From assembly GCA_020726505.1 (NCBI GenBank), contig JAHLEZ010000002.1, positions 4,588,001 to 4,652,000 on the forward strand: a stretch of DNA of 64,000 nucleotides. Reading direction: 5' to 3'. How positions within the stretch are numbered: position 1 is the first letter of the stretch; every line of letters starts with the position of its first letter. Positions 46,026 through 58,800 of the stretch are shown here, piece after piece. A program made the translations under genes and the position numbers. This DNA comes from Leptodontidium sp. MPI-SDFR-AT-0119 (Eukaryota > Ascomycota > Leotiomycetes > Helotiales > Leptodontidiaceae). A model generated the notes under the pieces. That model made no database searches. It saw only the letters and a program-made list of their open reading frames with translations, and was not told the origin of the DNA.

Positions 46026-48726
46026 TTATTGACGTTGGAAGAAGTACACGTAGGCAAATTTCTTCATCTCCTCTACATCTGTTGCCTTGACAACCTTCTC
46101 GTCGTTGAAGAGGACCCATTGGGGAGAGCTCTCGCCGGCGAGGAGTTTGCGGACGAAGGCTACGTAGTGACTGGGTTGCATGTTAGGTTTAGTCTTGTTT
46201 TAAAATTTGAGGGAATAAATAGATGAGAGGAGAGGTTGAACTTACCCAGAATGGACGCTAGTACCCTTGTGGCAGATGATAGAGTGAAGTTGGAAAGTAG
46301 CTGGCAACTCGCCGCTTCCAGCATCCTTCTTGGGAGCGACTTCAGCTGCTGGAGTAGCGTCCTCAAACTCGCCCTGGTCATCTGGGTGGCTGAACAACCA
46401 TTCCACAGCTCGTTCCACGTCACCACCGGTCTCCTTCAATGCCTTACGGGCTTGTGGAGGACCGAAACCCATGGCACCTAACATCTCGATCTTCGCTGGA
46501 TCAGCAGCACCGGGTGCACTATCGCCATCGCCGAGATCCAAAGGAGCATCGATGTCGGCGTCCTCCATGTGACTAAAGAGCCACTCCATGGCGGTATTGG
46601 CATCGGTATTTCCAGTGGCATGAAGAGCCTTGACACAACGATTGTGAGGGAATCCCATGCCTTCAAGAGCCTGGACAGCTTCCTCGTTTGGTACGAAAGA
46701 TGGCTGCTTGCTTTCGCTGGCGTCCTCTGGGAGAAGTTCCTCGGAATCCTGGACACCTGGAGACTTGTAGTCATCCAAGTTGAATGGCTCGTCTCCAACG
46801 ATAACTGGGAGGTTAAGCTTGGTTGGAACCCAATTGACAAGAGCGAATCTCCGAGCGTTGATGGCAAGGACATCTGGGAAAGTCTTGAACAGCGATCGCT
46901 TTGAGAACCCATCCTTGCTACCGCAAGACGGGCAAGTAAGCTCTACGATCTCCGCAGAAGTAAAGATTTCAAGGCACTCCTTGAGAGTCACAGGCTCGTA
47001 CTCGTCCTTCTTATCTCTGCTGTCATCTCCACCTGCCACAACCTGAATCTTTCGGACGGGCACTGGGACCGAAATGTTGTCTTGCTCGTCGGTCCGATAG
47101 CGAACCTTCTTGCAACCCAAGCATTGTAGGCGCTGTTCCATCACGAATCGGAAGGACTCAGTTGGATCTTGTAGAGGTGCCTTGTGTTGAGAGCGTGTTA
47201 TGAACTTGAAGAGATGAAGGAGTAACTCGAAAGCATCTTGCTGTCTCATCGTGGAGAACTCAGCATGGCCCTTTCCAATGAGTACCTTGAGCATAGCGGG
47301 AGCCAGACCTTTCTGATATGCGATCTTGTCTTCTTCAGTACGAACATCTGGATCCGGGTGAGAATAGCGTCCAGATAGTAAGCCATCGCCAATCTTTCGA
47401 AGCTGAGTCTCGAGGTCTTGGGCAGGATCCTCTGCGATGGGAAGGTCATCAGATGGGCGGTAATATCTAGACTGGAACTGAGGCATGGCGAACAGGCATT
47501 GCAAACTGCTTGCTAGATAGCAGCTGTTACCCAAGTTCTTCAAACCTGTGAGGCCCTCTCCAAACAGCTTTTGAAGTTCGTTGCCATCCTCGTCCGTCAT
47601 GGAGAATTCATAACGCAAGTTTTCATCAACTTGCATCTCCGTTAAGCTCTTCTCTGTTTTTTCGCGCTCAGCAAGAGTGATTCCCCAGTGAGCGAGATGA
47701 GGGCCGAGATCGTTATCGACTCGCTCATCATCACAGGTGTAGCAAAAGACATCGGCCGTTCCTTCGGGAGTAATGGATCCTAGCTTGACCGCAACACCAT
47801 GTCCAGAGGATGTGCTATGTTCCAAGCCATGAGAGTGACCTTGCATACCTCCAAACTGAGCTCGACCACAACCAAGGTTTCCACACTCTAAACATAGCCA
47901 AAGGTTCTCCTTCAAATCGCATAGAGAGCAGTGGCCAAGGTCCTGGGACTGGATCTTCTTCGAAGGGTGTTGTTGAAGAGTAAGGACATGCTCGCAAGAA
48001 GTAATTTCCAGCTCCCAAGCCTTGACCTCCTCGTGCCGAGAGAATGTGTTTGCGGATAGAACTCCAGCAACAACCTTAGCAAGCTTTCCTTCCGATGTAT
48101 CCACATTGTCAATATTGCAATCGTAGCACTTGACCGTTGTTTCAAAACTGTATTTGTCCGCCTCGGTCTCTGCAGCAATCGATAGCTTGGACATCTTCTG
48201 TGGGGGTTCATCGCGGACGATCACTTTTCGAGTTCGCTTGATGTTGAGGACCAAGGGATGGGACTTGAGGACGTGGTGAAGAGCAGCATGCTGCTTGTTT
48301 CCTGTGCAGCCTCCGTTGAAGCAGTACAAGCAGACATCAAGGCCAGTCGGGTCATCCTAACAATGGTGTTAGCTAGTACTTCGTTGTTGTAGGGGGCTCG
48401 TGTGGTAGGCAAAGGACTTCGAAGGTGATGGAGAGTGGCAAGCTTACGATAGAGTCAAAGCACTGGGTGCAGTCTTCTCGATATACCGACTGGTTGACAC
48501 CAGGTGCACGCAGCTCTAAGAAGTATGTTAGCCATCTGTAACATGAAGATAGATGTGACTCTGCACAGAACAGGCTTGATTCAACCACGATGGCGGGGTT
48601 CGAAGTCTTGAGCTACCAATACAGTTCCAAACAAATTCAAACCTTCTCGGAGGATTGACGGGCACAGTGTGGAATGAAAGGATGGCATGAGAGCTTACCT
48701 GCTGCGTTTACGTGCTTGCAAGACAT
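46026..48726 (-). CDS. ubp14: ubiquitin C-terminal hydrolase Ubp14 (USP5/isopeptidase T type)
   Basis: This deubiquitinase disassembles free polyubiquitin chains, keeping ubiquitin available to the proteasome. Four exons (48726-48699, 48515-48448, 48356-46246, 46170-46026) sum to 2352 nt, or 783 residues (yeast Ubp14 781). Cys/His clusters (DCTQCFDS, DVCLYCFNGGC, then SLCDLKENLWLCLECGNLGCGR with GHSHGLEHSTSSGH) form the tandem variant and canonical UBP-type zinc fingers. GLKNLGNSCYLASSLQCLF holds the catalytic Cys near residue 311. Two UBA domains follow (around EEAVQALEGMGFPHNRC and KIEMLGAMGFGPPQARKAL), each ending in EWLFSH. The His box SVHSGHYVAFVRKL is created across the last intron, which supports that splice. 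The tiny first exon MSCKHVNAA is placed by its donor and by the frame. Its start faces isu1. Confidence 0.95.
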
Positions 48727-49386
48727 GGTGTTGATGTTGTACTGTTTGCAAGGTGACTGTGTGGTGTTGACAACTTGGAAGCTGGAAAGTGAGTTTCGAA
48801 GGAAGGGAGCTCGAACGCGGGGCGGCGCAAACTGACAGGGGGCCCCTGCAATAGTCTTCAGAGAGGCAAAGTCTCTTTTCTTTCCTTTGACAATGCAAAA
48901 ATGATGACCCAACAGAACAAATCATTCAAGATAACCAAACTGTACGTAGTGTATTTTACAGTTTCTCTGGCTTTCAGTACAACAGTTATCAGACTGGTCA
49001 TACCCGTCTCCAACCACAAATTCTAAAGCCTCGGAACAGCCTTGAGGAAAGCCATTCACCCTGACCCCGTTTTTCAAATTCGCGTAGTCACGGGGACACG
49101 CTTAGAAAAAAGAATTAGCCGTGCTATCTCCGAATCCGCTCCGCCAACCACCGCAGCCACGGGGCCGAGATCGATCTGATTAGCAAAGTCGAGCAAGCGT
49201 CATAAAGAGCTTCTCCACCTACACTTCCTGCACTGGACGCCCTCCGGAGATCCTCAACCCAACTTTTCTCATCAACACCAACACCAACACCCTCCAGAAA
49301 ATCCACCATCTCGATCCTAAAGCTCAACACATCAATTCCATCGAACCTCCTACACTCCCTTTCAACGATAAATTGCAATCGCAAGA
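48727..49386. promoter_or_regulatory. divergent promoter region, ubp14 / isu1
   Basis: 660 nt between two divergent starts. A GATA-factor-like ATCTGATTAG at about 49174-49183 is one base off the siderophore-repressor consensus ATCWGATAA. The 150 nt before isu1 are rich in C and A, typical of a leader. No gene is present. Confidence 0.5.
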
Positions 49387-50037
49387 ATGTTCCGCAGAGT
49401 TTTGACAACATCTGCTCGGTCGACGGGCAGAGCGCTATCGGCCAGACCCGCCACCAGACTCACAGCTCCTCAAGTTACATCTCCCATCGCCGTTGCAGGC
49501 CGACGACAGTACCACGAGAAGGTCCTCGATCATTACTCCCGCCCACGTAACGTTGGAAGCATGCCAAAGGCGGACACGGATGTGGGAACTGGTCTCGTTG
49601 GGGCGCCAGCATGCGGAGATGTCATGAAGCTTCAGATTAGAGTCGACCCAACCAACAACACCATCTCAGATGTCAAGTTCAAGACCTTTGGTTGTGGTTC
49701 GGCCATTGCTTCATCTTCATACTTGACTGAGTTGGTTCGGGGGATGACTCTTGAGGAGGCGGGTCGGATACGGAATACAGAGATCGCAAAGGAGCTTTGC
49801 TTACCACCTGTCAAGCGTAAGTTTCGACTCTTACTGTTTGATATGACCTCGAGCTAACTACGAATAGTCCATTGCTCCATGCTTGCTGAGGATGCCATCA
49901 AGTCTGCCATTACAAACTACTACTCAAAGAACCCAAATGCTCGCTCAACAGACTTGGGAGGGACTGGGTCGAGCATGCCAAAGATTGGTGTGGAGAGCGT
50001 GATGGAGCCTACAGCTTCTCAGACTGCTACTGCGTAG
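49387..50037 (+). CDS. isu1: mitochondrial iron-sulfur cluster scaffold Isu1
   Basis: This is the scaffold on which Nfs1 assembles [2Fe-2S] clusters in the matrix. Two exons, 49387-49816 and 49868-50037, give 199 residues. An Arg/Ser/Ala-rich presequence of about 40 residues (MFRRVLTTSARSTGRALS...) precedes the conserved core starting YHEKVLDHYSRPRNVG. The three cluster cysteines are Cys76 (GAPACGDVMK), Cys103 (FGCGSAIASSS) and Cys146 (LHCSMLAED). The LPPVK sequence at 139-143, recognised by the Hsp70 Ssq1, spans the exon junction together with LHCSML. The C-terminal tail after NYYSKN is a Ser/Thr/Ala-rich extension of low conservation. The intron is 51 nt with donor GTAAGT. Isu proteins are usually iron-regulated, but no perfect iron-factor site was found. 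Confidence 0.96.
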
Positions 50038-50557
50038 GCTCTTGAGATTTTGTGTTTGAAAGGCGTTGGGGTTTGGGGTAGTGTTATTCTGTGTCTGATC
50101 TGACAGGAGGCAATTGCGCAGGAGGGTTGTAAGCTTGCAAGCATGCATGCCGCAGCCGAGCACGTAAGGACATGAGAGGATGAGTGAAGGAGCTTTCTTT
50201 GAAAAGCAATGGATCAGGATATGCTGGATCAAATTATTCACAGCGATGTCTCAAGGGGGGTTGAACTTCACAACTTGTACAAAATCTTCCTTTCGGAATA
50301 GGAAGAGAGCAATACCCAGCGAAGAATGAACCAAATGAATCAAATTCACGACTGCTTAATCGTATAATATCTCTCTCCATCTCACAATCTGCTCTCTTGC
50401 CTCTCACTGAGATTTTAGCGTGACGCTAGCACCAGCTAGTGATACTCGGCAATCTTATCGAGACTTTTTTTTATCGGAAATTTTGGTGGAACAATTGCTT
50501 GTCAGTGTGATTTCCGTGAACTTTTACCTCGACACTCACCAAGCTGCAATTGTAACA
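50038..50557. other. intergenic between isu1 and dbp3
   Basis: 520 nt in tandem orientation. It contains the isu1 3' flank and the dbp3 promoter and leader. No gene was seen. Confidence 0.6.
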
Positions 50558-52444
50558 ATGGGGAAACGAACCTTAGAAGATGCCGGACTACCCAATGGAG
50601 GACCAGTGCAAGAAAGCGCGCCGGTATCCAAGAAAAGCAAGAAGGAGAGCAAGAAGGAGAGCAAGAAGATTGCGACAGAGGAGCCTTCCACCAACGAGAC
50701 CAGCGCCGCGGAAGGAGATGTGGATGCAGAGAAGGCTGCCCGGAAAGAGAAGAAGCGCCTAAAGAAGCTCAAGAAACTGGCAAAGGCTGAGAAGTTGGAG
50801 ACACCTGCGGATTCAGAAGACACCAAAGAGGAGGAGCCGGTTGAGGAAGAAGCTGTCGACGAGAAGGCCGCAAAGAAGGCAGAGAAAGCCAGGCTAAAGG
50901 CCTTGAAGAAGGCGAAGAAGACATCAGCAGAGGAAACTCCAGAGACTTCGACTCCAGCTTCAGAGCCCGAAACCAAGACCTCGACTCCTTCAAGTACCAA
51001 CGGCGCCTCAGACACTGGCTACACCGAGGCTCCTGGCCTGACAGCCCTCCCCCAGTCCGAAGTCGACAAATTCCTCACAGACAACTTCATCGCTGTCACC
51101 GACCCTCTCCCCTCCTTCGCAAAACTCAGACCATTAACCAACTTCGATTTCCTCCCCATCACCGACCCCGCGCAGAGAGCGCCATTCAAGAACTTCAAAG
51201 CGCCGACACCCATACAAGCCGCAGCATGGCCATTCCTGTTCTCCGGCCGGGACGTCATTGGAGTCGCAGAGACCGGTTCAGGAAAGACAATGGCATTTGC
51301 AGTTCCCTGCGTACGAGGCATATTATCTCTCCCTGCAAACCAGAAAAATAAAGGCCCACGAGCTGTTATCGTCTCACCAACTCGCGAGCTGGCAATGCAG
51401 AGTTACGATCAAATCATGGAGCTGGCTAAGGTCTCAGGCTTGAAAGCAGTCTGTGTGTATGGCGGTGTTCCTAAGGACCAACAGCGTCAAGCATTAAAGA
51501 CAGCCGATATTGTCGTCGCTACCCCAGGTCGCCTGAACGATCTTATCAATGAAGGATGTGCGGATCTCAGCAAGGCGAAATACGTCGTTCTTGACGAGGC
51601 AGACCGTATGCTGGACAAGGGATTTGAAGAGGAGATCCGCAAGATCATCAACACCACACCCGCTCTCGGAAAGCGTCAAACTCTCATGTTCACTGCTACC
51701 TGGCCCGAGTCCGTACGCACACTGGCAGCTACATTCATGACCAGCCCGGTCAAGATTGCAATCGGCGACAACCCGACAGGAGATCTCCGTGCAAACACTC
51801 GCATTGTGCAGAAAGTTGAGGTTGTAGATGGGCGACAGAAGGAATACCGTTTACTGCAACTGCTCAAGCAATACCAAAGCGGTGCACAAAAGGACGACCG
51901 TATCCTGGTCTTTGCGCTGTACAAGAAGGAAGCTACGAGACTTGAGATGTTCATCAAGGGCAAGGGTTTCAGAGTTGCGGGTATTCATGGTGATCTGAGC
52001 CAAGAGCAACGGACGAGGAGTTTGGATGCTTTCAAGAAGGGCACAACACCAATTTTGGTCGCTACGGATGTAGCTGCCAGAGGATTGGATATCCCAGCTG
52101 TACAGCTCGTGATCAACGTAACATTCCCGCTCACAGTGGAAGACTACGTTCATCGTATTGGAAGAACAGGCCGGGCCGGCATGGACGGACTCGCCATCAC
52201 CCTCTTCACAGAGCACGACAAAGCTCTCTCTGGATCGTAAGTCTTCCAGCTCTCCCAGTACATACATACACACCACTAACCATACTATAGATTAATCAAC
52301 GTCCTAAAAGCAGCCAACCAAGAAGTCCCAGCCGACCTCCTCAAATTCGGCACCACAGTCAAGCGAAAGGAGCACGAAGCATACGGCGCATTTGCCAAGG
52401 ATGTAGACATGAGCAAGAAAGCGAAGAAGATCACATTCGATTAG
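50558..52444 (+). CDS. dbp3: ATP-dependent DEAD-box RNA helicase Dbp3
   Basis: This nucleolar DEAD-box helicase acts in 27S pre-rRNA processing and 60S ribosome assembly. Two exons, 50558-52236 and 52291-52444, give 610 residues. A long Lys/Glu-rich N-terminus ([13 protein letters not shown], then alternating basic and acidic coiled-coil-like stretches up to about residue 140) is typical of Dbp3 and similar nucleolar helicases. Core motifs in order: Q motif region [20 protein letters not shown] (near residue 237); Ia, [10 protein letters not shown]; Ib, TPGR; II, DEAD at 346-349; III, TAT in place of the common SAT, as is typical for Dbp3; [35 protein letters not shown] near 532. The tail ends [11 protein letters not shown]. 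The start [10 protein letters not shown] is the first ATG in frame. The 3' end lies about 125 nt from the Rft1 gene on the other strand. Confidence 0.95.
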
Positions 52445-52569
52445 ACCGAGTTTTAGAGTATAGTATAGATTCGGGTTGTTTTTCTCTCGGCTTCTTGCTC
52501 TAGATCCGAGTTGAACTTTTGTTCCATTTCAATTTCTACTTTAGGGCTTGCTCTTGACCTCGGAATACT

Positions 52570-54446
52570 CTATAGCATTCTAGAATGTGTGCTCGTTCGG
52601 AAATGGCGCTGTTTTGGTTTAGGGATCTCGGTTAGCTGAAAAGTTCGTCTGGTCCAAGGAAGAAAGAAAGACAGAAAGCTGTACGCTTAGCGATAGAGAG
52701 ACAGAGATGCATAATGAAAAAAATATACTACAACTTACAGTAGAACCACAAATGGTGCTGCCACAGCCCCGCTCTTTACAATATCCACCATCCCTCCAGT
52801 GAAATTCGACTCCAGTTGTGCTAGGATAGCGTACGTTCCCGCTCCAACTGCGATAGAGAGCGGTTTCGGTAAAAGCTGGCTGAGCTCGAGACTGCTCCCA
52901 TAACGTTTCAAGTAGGTTTGTATGAACACCGTACTCCACACGATGCGGAAGAGCATATTAAGTGCATTTGCCCACACCAAACCCTCGGCACCCAATTGCA
53001 GGACTCGTAAGAATACCACAGCGGCACCAGCGAACCCGGCTGAGAATGCAAACATCCATAAAGTCTGCTTGTGGATCTCGGATTTGCTCGCTACGGATGA
53101 GACGAATGCTTCTGTGAGGCCGTTGATGGCGAGGAGTGGGATGTAATAACAGTACGTTGCTAGAACATGACCGGCGCCGGAAGAAGTCCATCGCGATCCA
53201 GCGACGATCTTGAGGAGTAGCGGAGCGACGGTTGGTCCTACAGCGACAACGCAGACTGAGAAGAGGAGGTAGGAACGCAGGAGCATGAATAGCGTTTTCC
53301 GTACTTCCATGACTCGTTCTCGGACCGGAATTCCGTCGACTGATGAGAGGACTTTGCCGAATGTGTTGCGGCTGATCTCTTCGATAGGTTGGAGGATCAA
53401 ACGCGCGACTAGACCACCGTAGTTATTGGCTAGGGCGTAGATGCCTTGAGCTCGTGGGGAGGCGAGTGCGGCGATTAGAATGGTGTCGCCTTGGGTTAGG
53501 ATGTGTTTGAGTACTGATTGGATGAAGAAACTCCCGCCTAGTTTTAGGAGAGGCCATGAGAGGTATGAGAGGATGAAGGCCGTTGTGTCACTTGTAAATT
53601 CCACGTTAGTGTTGAACAATATGGTGGTGTAAAGACTTACCTCGAATATATCCTCTTGGCTAGTAGAGAAAATCCGCCTTTGGAGGCGATGCTCCATACG
53701 TTCAGATAGTACACAAGTGACAATGACACGGCATACATTCCCTGGCCCAACGCAAAAGGCAGAACTCCAATATCTCGCCCAGTTCGAGAAGCCCATATCG
53801 CAGATCCACAAGTGACAAGACATCTCAAAACAGTGGCTACCAATTCCGCCGAAGCACGAATACCAAATCTCGACTTCTGTTGAACGACAACATAGCACGG
53901 CTCAGCTAGTAACTCCAAAAAGGCTGCTAAGCCATAAAACTTCAACGCTTCTCTGAAATACGGCGTTTGCAATACAACTGGATCACCTGCCGACAAAGTG
54001 TAGATGTACAGCCATCCCACAACAAACGCGAATATAACACCGAGATAGACGGACACATAAGACAGGTTCACAATTGCTTGCGTCCTCCCAGCAGCCGTCA
54101 TAGCATCCACGTGACCTAGCGGTATTTTCTCATCTTGATTGCTCCTTTTCTTCCCAGAGACATCGTCTGCTGTATCTGGCTGGCGCTGGATAGCTACGCG
54201 GAGACTCTCCCGTGCGAAGAATAGGACGGTTATGGAGTAGACTTCGAGTTGGGTTGAGACGCCGAGGAGTTCGGGGGAGAGGTACCGAAGGAGGACTTGG
54301 TTGACGATGAAGGTGAGGCCACGAGAGCCGAATTGCTGACCGATTAGGAGGGCGGCTCCGACTGCGGAGGAGGAGGAAGCTGTGGGATTTTGCTTCTCTT
54401 TTGTCGCTTTTTCTTCGGCTGGAGGAGAAGTTGATTTGGAAGACAT
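52570..54446 (-). CDS. rft1: Rft1, dolichol-linked oligosaccharide translocation protein
   Basis: This multi-pass ER membrane protein is needed for delivery of Man5GlcNAc2-PP-dolichol to the lumenal side in N-glycosylation. Exon 1 (54446-53641) and exon 2 (53590-52739) are secure. They contain the family phrase GAALLIGQQFGSRGLTFIVNQVLLRYLSPELLG (as two halves), EALKFYGLAAFLELLAEP, and LTQGDTILIAALASPRAQGIYALANNYGGL in the second half. About a dozen hydrophobic segments are seen. At the 3' end the frame meets TAA (52735-52737), but a GTAAGT donor overlaps it. Splicing to the acceptor TACAG at 52679 would add exon 3 (52678-52570), for 588 residues. The family length is about 540-590, so both ends are possible, and exon 3 is uncertain. 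No downstream membrane protein partner is present. Confidence 0.9.
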
Positions 54447-55876
54447 TTGTGGTGGTTGATGGTGGGTGTTGGGGATGTCTCATGGAATGAGTCGTGATGG
54501 CCCTTTGAGAGTCCACTTTTTTCGTGGCAGCTTCAAGTGCTCTCGTTTCGTTAGCGACCCCTGGCGCCACAATGTCAACATTTTAGAACATGCATATAGA
54601 AAATAAAAAAGACTCCGGACAACCAAACGGCGGCCATGGTAGTAAGAGTCACCGTAAAAGTAAAAAGTGAAACACCTGTGAGAGATAGGCTGATGTGATT
54701 TAGTATGATTTGATGCAATCGAGGCGGGCCAAATTCGTTTCTGGTGAAGCGAAGACTACTTAGGTAGGTGATTAACCATCGCTCTCTTTACTACTTAGGT
54801 ATATCTATGAATGAGAGCCGGTTTAAAGTCTCTAAATCATTTCAGGACACTGCCTTTAAGAAAGAGCCGAGCTTAGGCTTGGGCAAGCCATAGTTTTGAT
54901 CTTTAATGCGAATTGTATAAGTGGTAAAGCAGCTCACTTCACTAGAGACGAAATTGGCGCACCTCGAATGTAATGTTAGGTATATGATGAAAATGCATGC
55001 CATGCCATGAGTAGCCCAGCCCGCCCAACCAGCCAGTCCATTTTCCCACCCTAGCCGCCACCCGCACACATTTCCCATCCTTCTATTCTATCATGCAGTA
55101 ATGCCAGTAAAAGTGGTATCTATCCCCGCCCCGCTATGCTCGCTCGCTCGCTCGCTGAACGCTATCTATCCATGCATGGCCAATTCAATCCCATTCCAAA
55201 ATTCCAATCCAAACCCAAATCCCTCATTAAAACCATACCCCTAACACCCGAAATTTGCTAGATAAAGAAGATAAAAAACTGTGACTAGATGATATGACAT
55301 GATTGGGCCACAAATACATCGTACATGACACATATTAGGTAAGTAGATCGTGCAAGTCAAAGGAGAGGACAGGACGAGAAGAAGGAAAAGGAGAAGTAGA
55401 CATATATAGTATGAAAAGGGGTGTTTGAGATGAGGAGACAGCAAAATGAGATAGATACGTATAAAAGGAAATCCAACCCGAGTCAAAAAGTATTAGGAGA
55501 GATCTTTCGTATCTCGTTCATCATTCCCGTCGTCCCTTCGTTTTATCAGAGTGTATATAAAAATGAGCAAAAGCAAAAACATAACAAAACGTAACATAAC
55601 ATGCAAAAAGTATGTAACGCGAAGACAAATGCCGCCCAGGATGAAAACGATGATAACGGTGATGTGACTGAGGGATGCTGTTTGTTCTGTGCTGTGCTGT
55701 GGACCCGCGTGACTGAAATGAAAATGAAGACACCAAAACTATGCAATGAGGCCGCCCGCTGCTAATGCTGAGATGAGAAAAGGAAAGAGGAACAAATACA
55801 AGAGGTGGGAAGGAGTGCAAGAAGGAGAGACAATGTGAGGTGAGGCGCAAAAGGAATTCGAGGATCAAAGGAGTAA
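54447..55876. other. intergenic between TF 3' end and rft1 start
   Basis: 1.4 kb on the minus-strand path. It holds the long 3' flank of the transcription-factor gene and the rft1 promoter. Open frames at 55241-55886 are Leu/Ser/Phe-rich translations of purine-rich DNA and look like chance. Confidence 0.6.
55137..55156. repeat. (GCTC)n microsatellite
   Basis: About five tandem GCTC units in the 3' flank of the transcription-factor gene. Confidence 0.8.
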
Positions 55877-58800
55877 TCAGAACCAACGTGTCTTGCCGCT
55901 CGTCTTTCTGAGCTTAGTGAGTACCACGATGGCATCGACAAGCACTCCGCACTTGTTGCCGACACTCTCGACCTCTAGACGTTGTCGTACGGCGTCAATG
56001 ATACCAGCAGTCTCGCCCTTCATCCTTGCCTTACTAGTCAGAAGCTCTTCTACAGGGAGTTCTAACATTCCGTTGGTGTAGGTAAGGACTTTGAGACGGA
56101 GGTCGTTGGAGAGAGGTGTGTCGTCCGTATCCAAGGCCCGGAGCTCTGTTGACGAGCTGCTGCGAGTTAGGGTCCCAGAGGTACCACCCACAGTGAGGTT
56201 TTGATAGCGGTGGCCGAAAGCCCAGCAGATCAGAGCGGAGACGTAGAGGCTCCAATAGTCGGTAATGCAACAGAAAGGGGAGGCCATGGTACCATCGGAT
56301 GAAAACGTAAGCGGTTGAGAGAGGGCCTGAGAAATTATCTGGCACGCATGGTGGGTTGCTTGTGCTGCGGCGAGAGAAGTAGACCAGGTCTTCAGTCGCG
56401 ACTGCTCGGCCTGGAAAGCAGATGGCGATTTTACCTTCTGAGCAAAGATCCAGGAATCCCCAGCCACAGCCAACAGACTATGAAGCGGTGTGTGGTACAA
56501 GGCCATATACGATTGTGCAAGTGGCGAAGTTAGAAACAGGTCCACAAAGTTTTCGATATCGGGATGCATGGCTTGTGGGAAATGATCGTTGGGATACGTG
56601 GAGTCTTCTCGAGATGGGAGCCTGGACATGAACCAGCAGATGTGGAGCGTTTGAGTGAAGGACCACGTGCTGAGGATCGATTGAGTAGCGATATCCTGTT
56701 CGATCAGATGAACTGGCTGAAGATTTGAATTGGATCGCTGTGCTTGCCATTCAGAGGGATTGCTGGCGGTCCAAAGGTTTTCCGGACAGGGTTGGCAGAC
56801 AAGAGAGCTTGACTCGTCACGAGGAGCCCTGGATCTGGCTTGCTGGTGGCAAACCGACTGATGAATGTCGAATATGAAGCAGCCACTGAGAAGACGTTGT
56901 CGCGATTCGGTTTCGATCCATTCGTACCACTCACTGTTTGGACTAGAGCTCTTCTGTGCCTGAGAGTTGGCCTGTGGTCCGAAACGATCAAGAAGAGTAT
57001 CGGCTGAGGAAGCATCACCAGGGCTCTGGTTGGACAACGTTCTGTTGCTCGGATCAGATTCGTTGAGAAGCTATCCCAGTCAGCGAAAATTTACGGCGAC
57101 AATGTTTGAGGCCAACTTACTCTACTGTACAGCTCCTCAAAGTGGCGAGATAGCCGAACATTGGTTTTGCGTCCTCGGAAGCGAGTAAATATTTCGGTGA
57201 GCAGAATTGCCTGCATTGTCTGGAGATCCCAATTGAGACACTGTGTGAGGTTAGCATCAATACGGCCAATCTTGATTAAATCGATGGCTTTTGGCATACC
57301 CGCTCAATGGTCTTCTTGCAGTACTCGTTTAGTTCGGTTCCTTTTACGCGTGCCTCGTAAGAATCGTGATATTGGGTGCCAATGGCAGCCATTGCGGATT
57401 TAAGTAAGTTATGTTCAATGAGATCAAAGGTGGGTCGATGAATGATGGGGAAGAAACCGTTAAAGGACTGCCAGTAGCTAGAAATGTAGAGGTCGAGCTG
57501 CGGTTGTGATTGCTGAAAGGCAGATGTGGTGTTGATAGGGAAGGTGCCTAAATGGTGGGACTCCACCAATTCCTTCTTTCCTCTATGGATGTCCAATCCG
57601 GGGTTGGAAGTTCTTGAAGGGGATGCTGGAAAATGTTGAGCCAAAGGCTTGCTTATATACGTCGAGAGGGCTGGAGTACCCACTGTGTCCATGAAAAAGT
57701 TCCCATATGAATTGGGTACATCCAAGAGCTGTCCACGAGATGAAATCGGCGAGTTCATTCGAGGAGAGGCAAATGGCGTGTGTGTCTCATACCGTTCCAG
57801 AATGGCATCATACGCAGCTGGACTCCGGATCTCTTGAGGAGTCGCGGTCAGGCCATGGGGAGACCAGTGAGCTCCTGCAGAGAGTGGCCAATCTGGGAGC
57901 GTGGCTATTGACTGAGACCGATCTCTTGGAATCAAGTGGGGTCCATTTCGGGAGCAATCCGACTGAGTTGAGTAGGTACTATCAGATGCTGATGAGCACC
58001 AGGGGGAGTTATTGTAAGAAAGTCCAGGTATCCAATTCTCCTCGGGGATCCTTAGAAGCGGGAGAAGTGGTTGCTGTGGCGCCGTGGTATAATTTGAAAA
58101 TTCTCCGTCTCCAAATGCATCTCCAAATGCTTGTTGGACATCACTAGTGAAATTGCTTCCATCTGACATTCTGTCAAAAGATCCAGTTTGCCTAGATGTG
58201 CCTGGTCCAGGTGAAGTGACAGGATATGCCTCCGAGTCGGGTAGTTGAGCTTGGCTTGCTGATCTCTTGTGCCCTGAGCCTGGAGAGAAATTTACAGCTT
58301 GAAAGCTACTTGTGATTGTACTGAAGCTTGCAGCGGTCATAGAACTTTCACCACTCCCGCTGGTCTTGGGAGTCATGGAATCGGTTGGAGAAGTCTGCAT
58401 GGCATTGCCCAGTATAGCAGGGGTTTCTACTTTCAAGTCTGGTGTCCTGCTTTCTGTGTCGGTTGACGAGGCTCTACTGCTCCGTGGATCTCCAGCTTTG
58501 TATGGCTTCTCTCCTTGTGTTTCACTGGGTCGCATCAGCACATTTTCTTCCTTACATGACATACATGAACTGCCATTGATTCTGCCCCGTGTCGAAATAT
58601 AGAGGTTCCAAATTCACTTACTGTCTATGAAGATGTCGAGCGAGCAAATCTGGTCTATGGAACGCTCGCTCGCAATCCTCGAAGGTACAAGGGTATGCAG
58701 GCTTCTGGTGGCTCAATTGGTGGCGTCTGGGGAAGTTATTAGATCATAGTAGACCATTGAAAGTGGAATTCGGCAACTTACCTCAAATGCTCGGCTCGTG

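Noticed and set aside
49174..49183. ATCTGATTAG as a SreA-type iron repressor site upstream of isu1
   Set aside because: One base off the ATCWGATAA consensus and only a single copy; too weak to call as a regulatory feature.
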